From Bacteroidaceae bacterium (GTDB lineage Bacteria > Bacteroidota > Bacteroidia > Bacteroidales > Bacteroidaceae): a stretch of 58,575 bases of DNA. Shown here in pieces: positions 29,141 through 38,702 of the stretch (within the stretch, counting starts at the first letter, position 1; every line of letters starts with the position of its first letter). The stretch is taken from positions 1 through 58,575 of the forward strand of contig JAFRQD010000064.1 in NCBI GenBank assembly GCA_017428785.1, written 5' to 3'. The notes under the pieces are model-generated. The model saw only the letters and a list, made by a program, of their open reading frames with translations. It was not told where the DNA came from and did no database searches. Both the position numbers and the translations under genes were made by a program.

Positions 29141-29148
29141 TACTTTTG
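29141..29148 (+). promoter_or_regulatory. -7 box upstream of recO
   Basis: TACTTTTG matches TAnnTTTG, 33 bases before the recO ATG. The nearest TTG is too close to be a normal -33 box. Confidence 0.5.
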
Positions 29149-29181
29149 CGTATCTTTACATAAGAAAACGCACTATATAGT

Positions 29182-29910
29182 ATGATTGAGACAACTCGCG
29201 GCATTGTGCTGCATTACAACCGCTACAACGACGACAGCGCCATCGTGGACATCTTCACGCTGTCGCGAGGCAGTGTCTCTTTTCTTGTGCGCGACCGCCG
29301 CGGGCAGCGTAAAGGCGGGCTGCACGCCACACTTCTGCGCCCGCTCAACATCGTAGAACTGGTGTTCGACTATCGGCCATCCGCTTCTTTGCAGAAGATT
29401 CAAGAGGTACACATCGCACATTGCTACACTTCCCTGCCCTATAACCCGATAAAGGAGACAGTGGCCCTCTTCCTCTCGGAGTTCCTGCATAACGCCCTGA
29501 GGAACGAGGTGAAGAACGAAGACCTATACCATTATATATTATATAGTCTGCAATGGTACGACGCGACAAACGAAGGATTGGCCAACTTCCATGTTGCCTT
29601 CCTCATCCGTCTGACGCACTATCTCGGCTTCTGGCCAAACATAGACACAAAGAACATGCTGCCTTTCTTTGACCTGAAAGACAGCATTGCCACAGAGACA
29701 GAACCCTCGCACAACTTCTTCCTAAAAGGCGAAGAGGCTGCGCGGCTGCCTCTCTTTCTCAGAATGAACATCAGAAACATGCACAGCTTCCGCCTGAACC
29801 GAAGCCAGCGCAACCGCATCCTGGATGTGCTGACCTCGTACTACAAGCTGCATGTGCCGGAGTTTCGCGACCTCCGCTCGCTTGCCGTCTTGCGGGAGCT
29901 CTTGGCCTAA
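29182..29910 (+). CDS. recO: DNA repair protein RecO
   Basis: A 242-residue RecO: an N-terminal OB-fold (TTRGIVLHYNRYNDDSAIVD, a typical start) followed by a helical domain. It works with RecR to load RecA onto SSB-coated single-stranded DNA in gap repair. The usual zinc-finger Cys are not evident, as in many Bacteroidota RecO proteins. The gene is convergent with ftsZ; the stop codons are only 9 bases apart and no hairpin terminator is visible between them, so the transcripts may overlap. Confidence 0.9.
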   Translation: MIETTRGIVLHYNRYNDDSAIVDIFTLSRGSVSFLVRDRRGQRKGGLHATLLRPLNIVELVFDYRPSASLQKIQEVHIAHCYTSLPYNPIKETVALFLSEFLHNALRNEVKNEDLYHYILYSLQWYDATNEGLANFHVAFLIRLTHYLGFWPNIDTKNMLPFFDLKDSIATETEPSHNFFLKGEEAARLPLFLRMNIRNMHSFRLNRSQRNRILDVLTSYYKLHVPEFRDLRSLAVLRELLA

Positions 29911-29919
29911 GACGCCCTC

Positions 29920-31230
29920 CTACAGATCGAAAGCAACGCCCATTGTCGGCGATTCGGTCTCCTGAACAGGACTGCTCTTCTCCTTTATCTTGTTCACCTC
30001 GTCCTTCGTGCGGTTGTAGGCAGGACGGGCATCGACCATCGAGATGATGTCGTCGTTGTCGAGGTCCTCGTCCGAGAAGATGTAGGTGTTGTGGCGACGC
30101 CGACGCACAGGCGAACCCGTCGATGAGCCGTAATAGAAGCCGGCGCGCTCCTCGTTGTAGTCCTCGCGTTCCTGATCGACGGCAGTCTTCTCCTGCTCCT
30201 TCTGCTCCACGATGCTACGCACACCCGGGACATTCTGCAAGCCGAAACCAGTGGCAAGCAACGTGATCTTCACTTTGTCACCGAGCGAACTGTCGGTAGC
30301 AAGGCCCCACTTTGTCTCCACATCCTTGCGGAAGCGGCTCATGAAGTCGTTCACCTCGTTCATCTCCTCCATCATCAGGTTGCCCGTCTCGTTCTCGCTG
30401 CAGAAGTTGATGTTGAGGAGAACCTTGCGGGAATTGAAGATGTCGTTGTTGTTGAGCAGCGGGCTGTTCAGTGCCTCCTGGATGGCCTTAGACACACGAT
30501 TCTCGCCCTCGCCATAACCCGTACTCATAATGGCCACACCGCCGTCCTTGAGGACTGTCGTGACGTCCTGGAAGTCGAGGTTGATGGTGCCGTGCATCGT
30601 GATAATCTCTGCGATGCTCTTGGCGGCGATGCTGAGCGTATCGTCTGCCTTGGCGAAGGCATTGATGACAGTCAGCTCGGGATAAATCTCGCGAAGACGC
30701 TCGTTGTTGATGACCAGGAGGGCATCTACGTGCTTGGCTATCTCCTCTACGCCGTCCAGTGCCTGATTTATCTTCTTGTTTCCCTCAAACTTGAAGGGAA
30801 TGGTGACGATGCCGACGGTCAAGATGCCTGCATCCTTCGCACATTGTGCAATGATGGGAGCAGCGCCAGTACCTGTGCCGCCGCCCATGCCTGCTGTGAT
30901 GAAGACCATGCGTGTGCCGTCGTTGAGCATCTCGCGGATATCCTCGATGCTCTCCTCAGCACGCTGACGGCCTACAGCAGGGTTGTTGCCGGCACCAAGA
31001 CCATCCTTGCCCAACTGCAAGTGGTTGGGGACAGGCGAGTCGTTGAGGGCCTTCTTGTCAGTATTGCAAACCACGTAGGTCACCTCGTGTATGCCTTCGC
31101 GATACATGTGGTTGATGGCATTGCCGCCACCGCCGCCTACGCCCACTACCTTGATGATGCAAGGGTTCTCGGTCTTCTTCACATTGAAGTTAATGCCGCC
31201 AAAGGGCTGTATGTTCTTTTCTTCTGCCAT
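29920..31230 (-). CDS. ftsZ: Cell division protein FtsZ
   Basis: The tubulin-like GTPase that forms the division ring. The 436-residue protein has the N-terminal GVGGGGGNAINHM loop, the tubulin signature GGGTGTGAAP (about residue 113), and the T7 loop region NLDFQDV (about 220). A variable, charged linker with a basic RRRRH patch (about residues 375-380) precedes a short C-terminal tail (ESPTMGVAFDL). The tail is not an obvious match to the canonical FtsA/ZipA-binding peptide. It is the last gene of the dcw cluster, 33 bases after ftsA. Confidence 0.96.
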   Translation of the reverse strand: MAEEKNIQPFGGINFNVKKTENPCIIKVVGVGGGGGNAINHMYREGIHEVTYVVCNTDKKALNDSPVPNHLQLGKDGLGAGNNPAVGRQRAEESIEDIREMLNDGTRMVFITAGMGGGTGTGAAPIIAQCAKDAGILTVGIVTIPFKFEGNKKINQALDGVEEIAKHVDALLVINNERLREIYPELTVINAFAKADDTLSIAAKSIAEIITMHGTINLDFQDVTTVLKDGGVAIMSTGYGEGENRVSKAIQEALNSPLLNNNDIFNSRKVLLNINFCSENETGNLMMEEMNEVNDFMSRFRKDVETKWGLATDSSLGDKVKITLLATGFGLQNVPGVRSIVEQKEQEKTAVDQEREDYNEERAGFYYGSSTGSPVRRRRHNTYIFSDEDLDNDDIISMVDARPAYNRTKDEVNKIKEKSSPVQETESPTMGVAFDL

Positions 31231-31263
31231 AGCTGTAGTGTTTTATCATTCAAGGTAATGTAA

Positions 31264-32613
31264 TTATGCGTTATCGTCGTCGCCTTCAGGGTCATCGGAA
31301 AGCATTCTCTCGAAGGTCTTCCAGATGCGGCCGAAGGCAGAGGGGCCTTTGGGCTTCTCTGGAGTCTTAGGTTCCTCCTGCGGTTCCGGTTCAACCACTT
31401 TCTTCTCCTCTTCCTGTTTTGCCTCGAAGTCAATCTCTGTCTGAGCAGGAGCTTTAGCAGCTTCGCCCACGCAGTTCTCCTTGCCTGCGAGCAGGAGGGA
31501 GTAGAGTGTGTTGAGGCGGTCGTGGTCAGTCACTTGCAGGCCGAAGGAGATGGTGACGTTCTCCGGGTGTCCCTTTACGATGCGTACGTTGAGTTCGCCT
31601 GAGGTCTGACGTGAGAAGGCCTTGACGAGGTCGGGTATGCGTGCGGCACCTCCTGTCACAATGATGCCCGAAAGCATCTTGTCCTTGTAGGCGGAGATGT
31701 GATGATAGATGTTGGCTATGATTTCCTCGTAGCGAGCCTCGACTATTTCCTGCAACTTCTCCTCGTCTTCTGTGCGGTCGAAGCTCAGATTTATCTTCTG
31801 TCCTGTCTTGTCTTCGCTGTCGGACCGGTAGGCCGTGCCGTACTTCTTCTTCAATTCTTCCGCCTCTTCTGCCTCCACTTTGAGGCTGGTGATGTCGCTC
31901 GTCACATTCGAGCCGCCAAGAGGAATCACGCAGAGGTGGCGCAGGATGTTGTTGAAGTACACACTCACCGTAGTCGTGTCGGCTCCCATATCGACCAGCG
32001 CACAGCCGGAACGCTTCTCGTTGGCTGTGAGCAGAGCGTCCGCTTCACACAGAGGCGAGATGAGGATTTCCTGCACCTCCAGGCCAGCACCTTTGACACA
32101 CTTGCGTATGTTCTCCTCGAGCGTCGGGCGGGCTACGATGTTGATGAAGTTGGCCTCGAGCATCTCTGCCTGCATGCCTACAGGGTCGACAATGCTGCGG
32201 CTGCCGATAGTGAACTCCTGAGGCACCACTTCCTTTATCTCAGCATTGGGATAGACGACGCCGTTGTTGGTGTCGCGCATCTTGTCGATGGTCTTGTGGG
32301 AAAGGAGTTCGAGGCCGTCGAACTGCAGGAGTACACGATTGTGTACTGAGCGCAACGACTGTCCTCCCAAACCAACATAGATACTATTGACTTTGACACC
32401 CAGTTTGTCGTTCAGCTTGCTAACGACACGCGTCAGCGCTTGGGTAGTCTTGTCGATGTTGTCGATGATGCCCTTGCGAATGGTGTTGGGTGAATCTTCC
32501 TGGGCATAGGCAAGTACCTGCATACTGCCGTCGGGTTCCCTCTTACCTGCGATAGCACGTATAGCTGTCGATGCCAGCTCTACTGCAATGATAATGTCTT
32601 TTTCTGCTCCCAT
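31264..32613 (-). CDS. ftsA: Cell division protein FtsA
   Basis: An actin-like ATPase that tethers FtsZ to the membrane. I start at ATG 32613 (MGAEKDIIIAVEL), which gives 449 residues. The open frame continues upstream to 32778, but those 55 codons translate the palindromic repeat element and are not expected in FtsA. Visible motifs are the phosphate-1 strand IIIAVELASTAIRAI, GADTTTVSVY and IIVTGGAARIPDL. A charged Pro/Glu linker leads to a C-terminal amphipathic helix (FGRIWKTFERML), the membrane-targeting sequence of the family. The upstream gap of 199 bases to ftsQ is unusually long for this operon. Confidence 0.94.
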   Translation of the reverse strand: MGAEKDIIIAVELASTAIRAIAGKREPDGSMQVLAYAQEDSPNTIRKGIIDNIDKTTQALTRVVSKLNDKLGVKVNSIYVGLGGQSLRSVHNRVLLQFDGLELLSHKTIDKMRDTNNGVVYPNAEIKEVVPQEFTIGSRSIVDPVGMQAEMLEANFINIVARPTLEENIRKCVKGAGLEVQEILISPLCEADALLTANEKRSGCALVDMGADTTTVSVYFNNILRHLCVIPLGGSNVTSDITSLKVEAEEAEELKKKYGTAYRSDSEDKTGQKINLSFDRTEDEEKLQEIVEARYEEIIANIYHHISAYKDKMLSGIIVTGGAARIPDLVKAFSRQTSGELNVRIVKGHPENVTISFGLQVTDHDRLNTLYSLLLAGKENCVGEAAKAPAQTEIDFEAKQEEEKKVVEPEPQEEPKTPEKPKGPSAFGRIWKTFERMLSDDPEGDDDNA

Positions 32614-32664
32614 AATATTTGATGTTTTATATGATGCTATTTTGTGCCGCCAGAGGCGCTTCCA

Positions 32665-32749
32665 AACGCCGCACGCGGAATTGCCAATCGCCGCACGCGG
32701 AAATTGCCATCGCCGCACGCGGAAATCGTCATCGCCGCAGGCGGCGTTT
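32665..32749. repeat. 85-bp quadruple semi-palindrome element, copy D, inside the dcw operon
   Basis: Four 22-bp-period units with CCGC-AC-GCGG cores (the last is CCGC-AG-GCGG), ends AACGCC and GGCGTTT. It lies between ftsQ and ftsA, so the mRNA of the operon must carry it. A small hairpin (CGCC-AGA-GGCG) precedes it. Confidence 0.9.
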
Positions 32750-32812
32750 GGCGACATTGCTTCCTCGCTGGAAACCAACGACTTGGCCGATTGGAAAGAA
32801 GTGAAGTGAACA

Positions 32813-33556
32813 TCATTTCTTCTTAATGTTTGCTTTAGTACATACCACCTGGCCGTCGTACGCCAGACTGATGGTCTTGTATTTATTCCACCCTACGCGC
32901 TCCAGACCTTCGCGATAGAAGATGCGCAGGCGGCTGAGTTTTTCCTGGAAGCCTTCGGCACTGCCCAACTCTATGACATGCTGCCCGACGCGAGGATAGA
33001 GCTTTATCTCGTCGGGGCCAACGACATGTATCTGTTCTATCTGCTCGCTCCAGAAGAGGTCGTCGTGGATGAATCTGGCAAGCTCCAGGAGGTGTTCGGA
33101 GGCAAACTTCTTCGTGACATTTCCCGTCGCTACGCACAAGTCCACGTTGAAGCTGGCGGTAGGCATCGTCAGACCAGTGCTGGAGAGGTAGTAGTCCTCG
33201 CCCTTCTGGCTGATGACGTGCAAGATGGGCTGCTGCGGAACGACCTTGATGCAAAGCCTGCCTGCGGCATCGTAGTAGCAGGAGGCGCTCTCGATGTGCG
33301 ACTCCTCAAGCATCAGTTGTTCTATCTGCTCCAGGTTGATGTCGCTTATCTTCATCCCCTCGGGCGTTATCTTGTTTCGTGTCAGGATGGAACGTACAAA
33401 CTCGTCGGTAATGAAGCCGTCGGGGATAGTGTCTATTATCTCGACACGAACGCCTTCGCAAGTTCTGTCCTCTGCCTGGCCGCCGAATTTCCAGACGGCA
33501 ACCACGAGGTAGCCCACCACTGCCAAAAGCAGGAATATCTTTATTGCAGTCTTCAT
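32813..33556 (-). CDS. ftsQ: Cell division protein FtsQ
   Basis: A bitopic inner-membrane divisome protein. With the ATG at 33556 it has 247 residues: a short cytoplasmic start (MKTAIKIF), one membrane span (about residues 7-25), then a periplasmic part with POTRA-like (VEIIDTIPDGFITDEFVRSIL) and beta domains, quoted here only in part. The start overlaps the murC stop as ATGA. The longer frame upstream to 33679 lies inside murC. The position between murC and ftsA is the classical place for ftsQ, which supports the call although sequence identity in this family is low. Confidence 0.88.
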   Translation of the reverse strand: MKTAIKIFLLLAVVGYLVVAVWKFGGQAEDRTCEGVRVEIIDTIPDGFITDEFVRSILTRNKITPEGMKISDINLEQIEQLMLEESHIESASCYYDAAGRLCIKVVPQQPILHVISQKGEDYYLSSTGLTMPTASFNVDLCVATGNVTKKFASEHLLELARFIHDDLFWSEQIEQIHVVGPDEIKLYPRVGQHVIELGSAEGFQEKLSRLRIFYREGLERVGWNKYKTISLAYDGQVVCTKANIKKK

Positions 33557-34917
33557 GATAGAGGTCGCAGTATTTCGGTTATCTGTTGCACATAGTCCTC
33601 GATGTCGCCTGCTCCGAGCGTGACGAGCACATCGAAGCCGCCCTGACGCACCACATCGAGTATCTCGTCCTTGCGGCACATCTGTCGTCTGATGCCAGGC
33701 CTGAGGTTGTCATATATAAGGGCACTCGTCACGCCAGGGATGGGCGCTTCGCGAGCAGGGTATATGTCCACGATGCAGACGTCGTCCAGCAACGAAAGGG
33801 CATCGGCGAAGTCGCGGTAGAAGTCACGGGTTCGCGTATAGAGGTGTGGCTGGAAGATGGCCTTGATGCGTCGGCCTTTGTAGAGCTCACGGATGCTCTC
33901 GAGGCTGCGGCGTATCTCTTCGGGATGATGGGCATAGTCGCTTAGGTAGGCCATCTTGTCTGTCTTGATGTGGAAGTCGAAGCGACGGTCAACGCCACCG
34001 AAGGATGCCATGCCCCGGCGTATCTCGTCGGCTGTTGCACCTGCTATCTGTGCCAAAGCCATCGCAGCGATGCCGTTCTCGATGTTGACACTGACAGGCA
34101 CACCAAGTTCTATGTCCGAGATGTTTCCCAATGGCGAAACGAGGTCGAAGGTGATGCGTCCGTTGCCAATGCAGACGTTCTCTGCATGGAAGTCGCCCTC
34201 CTCTCGGCTGTAGGTATAGACAGTGACGCCTTCCTGCACGGCAGGCCTCATCTTCAGTCCAGTATGCATCACGAGGTAGCCGCCGGGAAGTATCAGGCTG
34301 CTGTACTTGCTGAAGCTCTCCAGATAAGCTTCCTCGCTGCCGTAGATGTCCAGGTGGTCGGCATCTGTAGCCGTAATGACACTGGCGAAGGGTGTCAGCC
34401 AGTGGAAGGAGCGGTCGAACTCGTCTGCCTCGATGACAACATACGGGCTCTTCTGGCTCAGGATGTAGTTCGTGCCATAGTTCTTCGTGATGCCGCCAAG
34501 GAAGGCGTTGCAGTCCACATGGCTCTGATGAAGCATGTGCGCAGCCATACTCGAGGTCGTCGTCTTGCCGTGCGTGCCTGCCACGCAAAGTCCTTTCAGG
34601 GAACGCGTCAAGGTGCCGAGCACTTGGGCACGCTTTTGTATGTCAAAGCCTTGCTGGCGGAAGAAGGTCAATTCTGTATGCTCCGCAGGGATGGCAGGAG
34701 TATAGACCACAAGTGTGCTTTCCTTGTCGCGGCAGGGAGCAGGAATGAGGTTCACGTTGTCTTCATAGTGAATCAGTGCCCCTTCTTTTCGAAGCTGCTC
34801 GGTGAGGTCGCTCGGTGTCCTGTCATAACCAGCGACAACAAGGCCACGACTGAGGAAGTAACGCGCAATGGCACTCATGCCAATGCCGCCGATGCCTACG
34901 AAATATACTGCCTTCAT
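33553..34917 (-). CDS. murC: UDP-N-acetylmuramate--L-alanine ligase
   Basis: Cytosolic Mur ligase that adds L-Ala to UDP-MurNAc using ATP. The 454-residue protein has the N-terminal Rossmann domain (GIGGIGMSAIARY), the ATP loop GTHGKTTTSSM at about residues 115-125, the central domain with EADEFDRSF, and the C-terminal domain with DYAHHPEEI and FQPHLYTRT. It overlaps murG by 4 bases upstream and ftsQ downstream, so translation is probably coupled through all three genes. Confidence 0.96.
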   Translation of the reverse strand: MKAVYFVGIGGIGMSAIARYFLSRGLVVAGYDRTPSDLTEQLRKEGALIHYEDNVNLIPAPCRDKESTLVVYTPAIPAEHTELTFFRQQGFDIQKRAQVLGTLTRSLKGLCVAGTHGKTTTSSMAAHMLHQSHVDCNAFLGGITKNYGTNYILSQKSPYVVIEADEFDRSFHWLTPFASVITATDADHLDIYGSEEAYLESFSKYSSLILPGGYLVMHTGLKMRPAVQEGVTVYTYSREEGDFHAENVCIGNGRITFDLVSPLGNISDIELGVPVSVNIENGIAAMALAQIAGATADEIRRGMASFGGVDRRFDFHIKTDKMAYLSDYAHHPEEIRRSLESIRELYKGRRIKAIFQPHLYTRTRDFYRDFADALSLLDDVCIVDIYPAREAPIPGVTSALIYDNLRPGIRRQMCRKDEILDVVRQGGFDVLVTLGAGDIEDYVQQITEILRPLS

Positions 34918-36038
34918 ACCTTCTTCTGTTGTGCAAGTTTTATTACCTCTTCGGCGATGATGCGGGCCGAGTCGCGCAAAGCCATAGCCTCTGCATTCCT
35001 GCCGAGAGCTTGAAGCTTATCTGTATCAACAACCGTCTCCAATGCAAGCGGTATGAGTTGTTCGGGAGCATCAGCATCGCGCACAAGCAAAGCCGCCTGC
35101 TTGTTGACGAGCGCCATCGCATTGTGCGTCTGATGGTCTTCTGCCACATTGGGACTGGGCACAAGGATGCTTGGCTTTCCCAAGAGACAGAGCTCGCTGA
35201 TGCTGCCTGCACCGGCACGGCTGATGACGAGGTCGGCCAGGTGATAGGCCTGGTCCATGCGGCTGATGAAGTCCGTCACGACGAGGTTGCCGGGTTTGCC
35301 CTTCACGTCGAGCGTTTGCTCTATGTCTTTCTTGTAATAGCTGCCTGTCTGCCAGATGAACTGTGCAGGCGATGCGGCGATGCGGGAAAGGTTGCGCATG
35401 ACACTCTCGTTCAGAGTACGCGCTCCTAAGCTTCCCCCAATGAGAAGTATCGTGGGCTTCGAGGGATTGAGGCCAAAGGCTGCGGCACATTCCTCACGCG
35501 TCAAGGAGTCGTTGAGCAAACTCTGACGGACGGGGTTGCCTGTGAGCAGGATGCGCTCCTTGGGGAAGAAGCGTTCCATGCCCTCGTAGGCCACACATAT
35601 CTTGCTTGCTTTCTTGGCTAATGTCTTATTGGTGAGGCCGGCAAAGCTGTTCTGCTCCTGAATGAGACAGGGTATGCCGAGTTCGTATGCCGCATTGAGG
35701 GTAGCAGAGCTGGCATAGCCGCCTACGCCAACCGCCACATCAGGCTTGAAGTCGCACAATGTCTTCTTTACCATACGCTTGCTCTTCAGGAAATCCATCA
35801 GGATGCCGATGTTACCCGGTTTCCACAAGGGACGAAGCAGGCCGCGTACTGGCAGACCTATTATCTCGTATCCGGCAGCAGGCACTCGCTGCATCTCCAT
35901 CCTTCCTTCCGCACCTACAAAGAGAATCTTCGTCTCGGGATTTATCTCACGCAGTGCATTGGCTATGCTCACAGCAGGAAAGATGTGTCCTCCTGTGCCA
36001 CCACCACTTATTATGACTCTCAGTTCATCCATATACAT
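34914..36038 (-). CDS. murG: UDP-GlcNAc--lipid I GlcNAc transferase
   Basis: Peripheral membrane GT28-family glycosyltransferase that makes lipid II from lipid I. About 374 residues, with the N-terminal SGGGTGGHIFPAVSIA loop, QEQNSFAGLTNK in the acceptor domain, and the donor-site motifs IGGSLGARTLNE and SRAGAGSISELCLLGKPSILVP (shown in part). A second ATG two codons in (36032) may be the true start. It overlaps murC by 4 bases. Confidence 0.96.
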   Translation of the reverse strand: MYMDELRVIISGGGTGGHIFPAVSIANALREINPETKILFVGAEGRMEMQRVPAAGYEIIGLPVRGLLRPLWKPGNIGILMDFLKSKRMVKKTLCDFKPDVAVGVGGYASSATLNAAYELGIPCLIQEQNSFAGLTNKTLAKKASKICVAYEGMERFFPKERILLTGNPVRQSLLNDSLTREECAAAFGLNPSKPTILLIGGSLGARTLNESVMRNLSRIAASPAQFIWQTGSYYKKDIEQTLDVKGKPGNLVVTDFISRMDQAYHLADLVISRAGAGSISELCLLGKPSILVPSPNVAEDHQTHNAMALVNKQAALLVRDADAPEQLIPLALETVVDTDKLQALGRNAEAMALRDSARIIAEEVIKLAQQKKV

Positions 36039-36074
36039 TATATATATTATAGGGCCTAATAGGAACTGTATTGA

Positions 36075-37292
36075 CTATAGGCTTTCTGTTAGTTGTTTGG
36101 CTTCATACTCAGGTTTGCGCTTTGCCGTATGGCTCACGCTTAGGATCATCCCTATGTAGGTACTGGTAATGAAGAGACTCGTACCGCCACGGCTGACGAG
36201 CGGCAAGGGCTGTCCCGTCACGGGGAAAGCGCCTACTGCCACAGCCATGTTCATCATCGCCTGCACCACTATCATCAGCGCCAAACCCATCACCAGATAA
36301 GATGGGAAGAGCGCTTTGCATTTCTGTGCAATGCGCATGGAGCGATACATCAGCACGAGGTAAAGGCCCAGCACAAGAACAGCCCCGAGGAAGCCGAGCT
36401 CCTCTATGATGATGGCATAGATGAAGTCGGAGAAAGCCTGCGGGATGAAGTCGCGCTGGCGGCTGTTGCCAGGGCCTCGACCGATGACATTGCTTGTCGC
36501 TATGGCAACCTTCGCGTATGCCTTCTGCGGATTATCTTGTGGCCTGTATTCGCTCGGGTTCTCCGGACGCTCCTGCTTGTCGGTGATTCGGTGTATCCAA
36601 GTCGGCACTCTATGCAGAGGGCCATCGGACATCTGCCATTCGGTGAGTGTCTTCTCAGGGATGGAATATGCTATGCCGAAGATGCTGCCTATGCCAAGCA
36701 TGCCCAACAGGAGTGCGCCGACGAGTATCTTCTTGCGAATCTGCGCATAGAAACATATGCCAAACATAGCGATGGCTATGATGAAAGCAGTAGAAGCATT
36801 CTCCGTAAAGATAAGCAATATCGTAATAAACGCAGTCAGAGCCACTATCTTGAAGCCCATCGGACTTGCTCCCTTCTCATCGCGCAACGAGGAAAGGATG
36901 AAGCAGCTGAAGCCCACAAGACTCAGCTTTGCAAGCTCACTGGGCTGGAACCTTATGAAGCCTATCGATATCCATCGGCCGGCGTCGTTTGTCTTCTGAC
37001 CGATAACCAGCACAGCTATCAGCAGGAAGATTGAGATGAACATGCCAAAGGTGCAGAACAACTTGAAGTAGTTGCACGGGATGAGATGCACAAGCCAGGC
37101 AATGAAGATGCCCATCAGCATGAAGGAGCCATGCTGCATGATAGGGTCCCAGTATGCGCCGGAGGCAAAGGTCATGCGCGAACTGGCACTATAGACCTCA
37201 ATGAGCGAGATGGCGCACAGGATGAGGAACACAGCCCAGATGCCCAGGTCGCCATGTATCAACGTCTTGTCCTTAAACTTATTCAGTTTCAT
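36075..37292 (-). CDS. ftsW: Lipid II polymerase FtsW (SEDS family)
   Basis: A 405-residue polytopic SEDS protein, the septal glycan polymerase that works with the FtsI-type transpeptidase. About ten hydrophobic segments are visible. Conserved loops include the WISIGFIRFQPSELAKLS region (about residues 107-124), the extracytoplasmic DGPLHRVPTWIHRI region, and the C-terminal FPVTGQPLPLVSRGGTSLF motif. The location between murD and murG is the classical dcw place. Confidence 0.94.
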   Translation of the reverse strand: MKLNKFKDKTLIHGDLGIWAVFLILCAISLIEVYSASSRMTFASGAYWDPIMQHGSFMLMGIFIAWLVHLIPCNYFKLFCTFGMFISIFLLIAVLVIGQKTNDAGRWISIGFIRFQPSELAKLSLVGFSCFILSSLRDEKGASPMGFKIVALTAFITILLIFTENASTAFIIAIAMFGICFYAQIRKKILVGALLLGMLGIGSIFGIAYSIPEKTLTEWQMSDGPLHRVPTWIHRITDKQERPENPSEYRPQDNPQKAYAKVAIATSNVIGRGPGNSRQRDFIPQAFSDFIYAIIIEELGFLGAVLVLGLYLVLMYRSMRIAQKCKALFPSYLVMGLALMIVVQAMMNMAVAVGAFPVTGQPLPLVSRGGTSLFITSTYIGMILSVSHTAKRKPEYEAKQLTESL

Positions 37293-37315
37293 TTCTCTTC
37301 TCTTATTCTTTGTTA

Positions 37316-37365
37316 TGGCCTTAAGGACCTTAGAGACCTTAAGGACTTTCAGGACCTTTTTCTGT
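37316..37365. repeat. AAGGACCTTAGAGACC tandem repeat tract
   Basis: Imperfect copies of TTAAGGACCTT and AGAGACCTT fill the gap between murD and ftsW. A related word (AAAGACCCT, repeated) encodes a DPK-type linker in the GH97 gene at about 53625-53665. Confidence 0.6.
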
Positions 37366-38700
37366 TTATAGATTTCTCACTTGTTCGCAGAACTGCTCGC
37401 CTCGGTCTTCCATGTTCTTGAAGAGGTCGAAGCTGGCGCAGCAGGGGCTGAGCAGAACGGTGTAGCCTGGCTTGGCCATGCGGCTGCAAGCCTCAACACA
37501 ATCCTTCATATTATTGGTATCTGCCACAGGAATGCCCATTCCATCGAAGAAATCGTGCAGTTTGCTATTGTCTGCGCCGAGATAGACGAGGCCTGCGCAC
37601 TTCTTCTGCACGAGCTCCTTGATGGCATTATAGTCGTTGCCCTTGTCCTTACCGCCGATGATGAGGATGGTGGGTGTGGTCATGCTTTCGAGCGCATACC
37701 AGCAGGCATCCACATTGGTTGCCTTCGAGTCGTTGATGTACTGCACACCTCCCACGCGGGCCACTTTCTGCAGTCGATGCTCCACGCCTTCGAAGTCGCT
37801 CAGGCTTTGGCGGAGCGAGGCGTCGTCTATGCCGCTGATGCGAGCTGCGATGCCTGCTGCCAGACTGTTGTACATATTGTGCTTGCCGCGCAGGCTCAGG
37901 CTTTCCTGCTCCATGTTGAAGGGCGTGGGGTACTCGATGACGTACTGCCCGTCGGCAATGTAGCCTATCATGCCTTCCTTCTTGATGATGCTGAAGGGAC
38001 ACATCTTTGCTTTGATGCCATACTTCCTGAGTTCGGCAGTGATGATGGGGTCGTCGTTCCAATAGATGAACGCGTCGTCCTCTGTCTGGTTCTGTACGAT
38101 GCGCATCTTGGCATCAGTGTATTTCTGCATCGAATTCTCGTAGCGATCCAGGTGGTCGGGCGTGATGTTGAGCAGGATGGCGATGTTGGCGCGGAAGTCA
38201 TACATGTTGTCCAGCTGGAAGCTGCTCAGCTCGATGATGTAGTAATCGTAGGTGCAGCCCTCTGCTATCTGCAGTGCGAGGCTACGACCTATGTTTCCGG
38301 CGAGGCCGGCATTGTAGCCTGCCTTCTTGAAGATGTGGTAGATAAGGCTCGTGGTGGTCGTCTTGCCGTTGGAGCCGGTGATGCAAATCATCTTGGCATC
38401 CGTGTAGCGGCCGGCGAACTCTATCTCGCTGATGACGGGGATGCCTGCGTCTCTGACCTTCTGCACCATTGGCGCATCCTCGGGAATGCCAGGGCTCTTC
38501 ACCACTTCAACGGCATTGAGGATGAGTTCCTCCGTGTGTTTGCCTTCTTCCCAAGGCACATCGTAGTCGCGGAGCACCTGCTTGTAGTTATCCTTTATCT
38601 TGCCCATGTCGCTGACGAAGACGTCGAAGCCCTTCACCTTAGCCAGTGCAGCAGCTCCAACGCCGCTTTCGGCGGCTCCAAGTATCACAATCCTTTTCAT
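37366..38700 (-). CDS. murD: UDP-N-acetylmuramoylalanine--D-glutamate ligase
   Basis: Cytosolic Mur ligase adding D-Glu to UDP-MurNAc-L-Ala. With ATG 38700 it has 444 residues: N-terminal MKRIVILGAAESGVGAA, the ATP loop GSNGKTTTTSLIYH, the central motif IIELSSFQLD, NITPDHLDRY, and C-terminal INDSKATNVDA and SPCCASFDLF. The frame is open from 38715, but the earlier ATG lies inside a TTTACCA repeat, so I prefer 38700. Confidence 0.95.
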   Translation of the reverse strand: MKRIVILGAAESGVGAAALAKVKGFDVFVSDMGKIKDNYKQVLRDYDVPWEEGKHTEELILNAVEVVKSPGIPEDAPMVQKVRDAGIPVISEIEFAGRYTDAKMICITGSNGKTTTTSLIYHIFKKAGYNAGLAGNIGRSLALQIAEGCTYDYYIIELSSFQLDNMYDFRANIAILLNITPDHLDRYENSMQKYTDAKMRIVQNQTEDDAFIYWNDDPIITAELRKYGIKAKMCPFSIIKKEGMIGYIADGQYVIEYPTPFNMEQESLSLRGKHNMYNSLAAGIAARISGIDDASLRQSLSDFEGVEHRLQKVARVGGVQYINDSKATNVDACWYALESMTTPTILIIGGKDKGNDYNAIKELVQKKCAGLVYLGADNSKLHDFFDGMGIPVADTNNMKDCVEACSRMAKPGYTVLLSPCCASFDLFKNMEDRGEQFCEQVRNL

Positions 38701-38702
38701 CT

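Noticed and set aside
32614-32778. N-terminal extension of FtsA through the repeat element
   Set aside because: The extra 55 codons translate the palindrome element, while the ATG at 32613 matches the normal FtsA start.
33557-33679. N-terminal extension of FtsQ
   Set aside because: It lies inside the murC gene in another frame and is Arg/Cys-rich; the ATG at 33556 gives a normal FtsQ with a membrane anchor.
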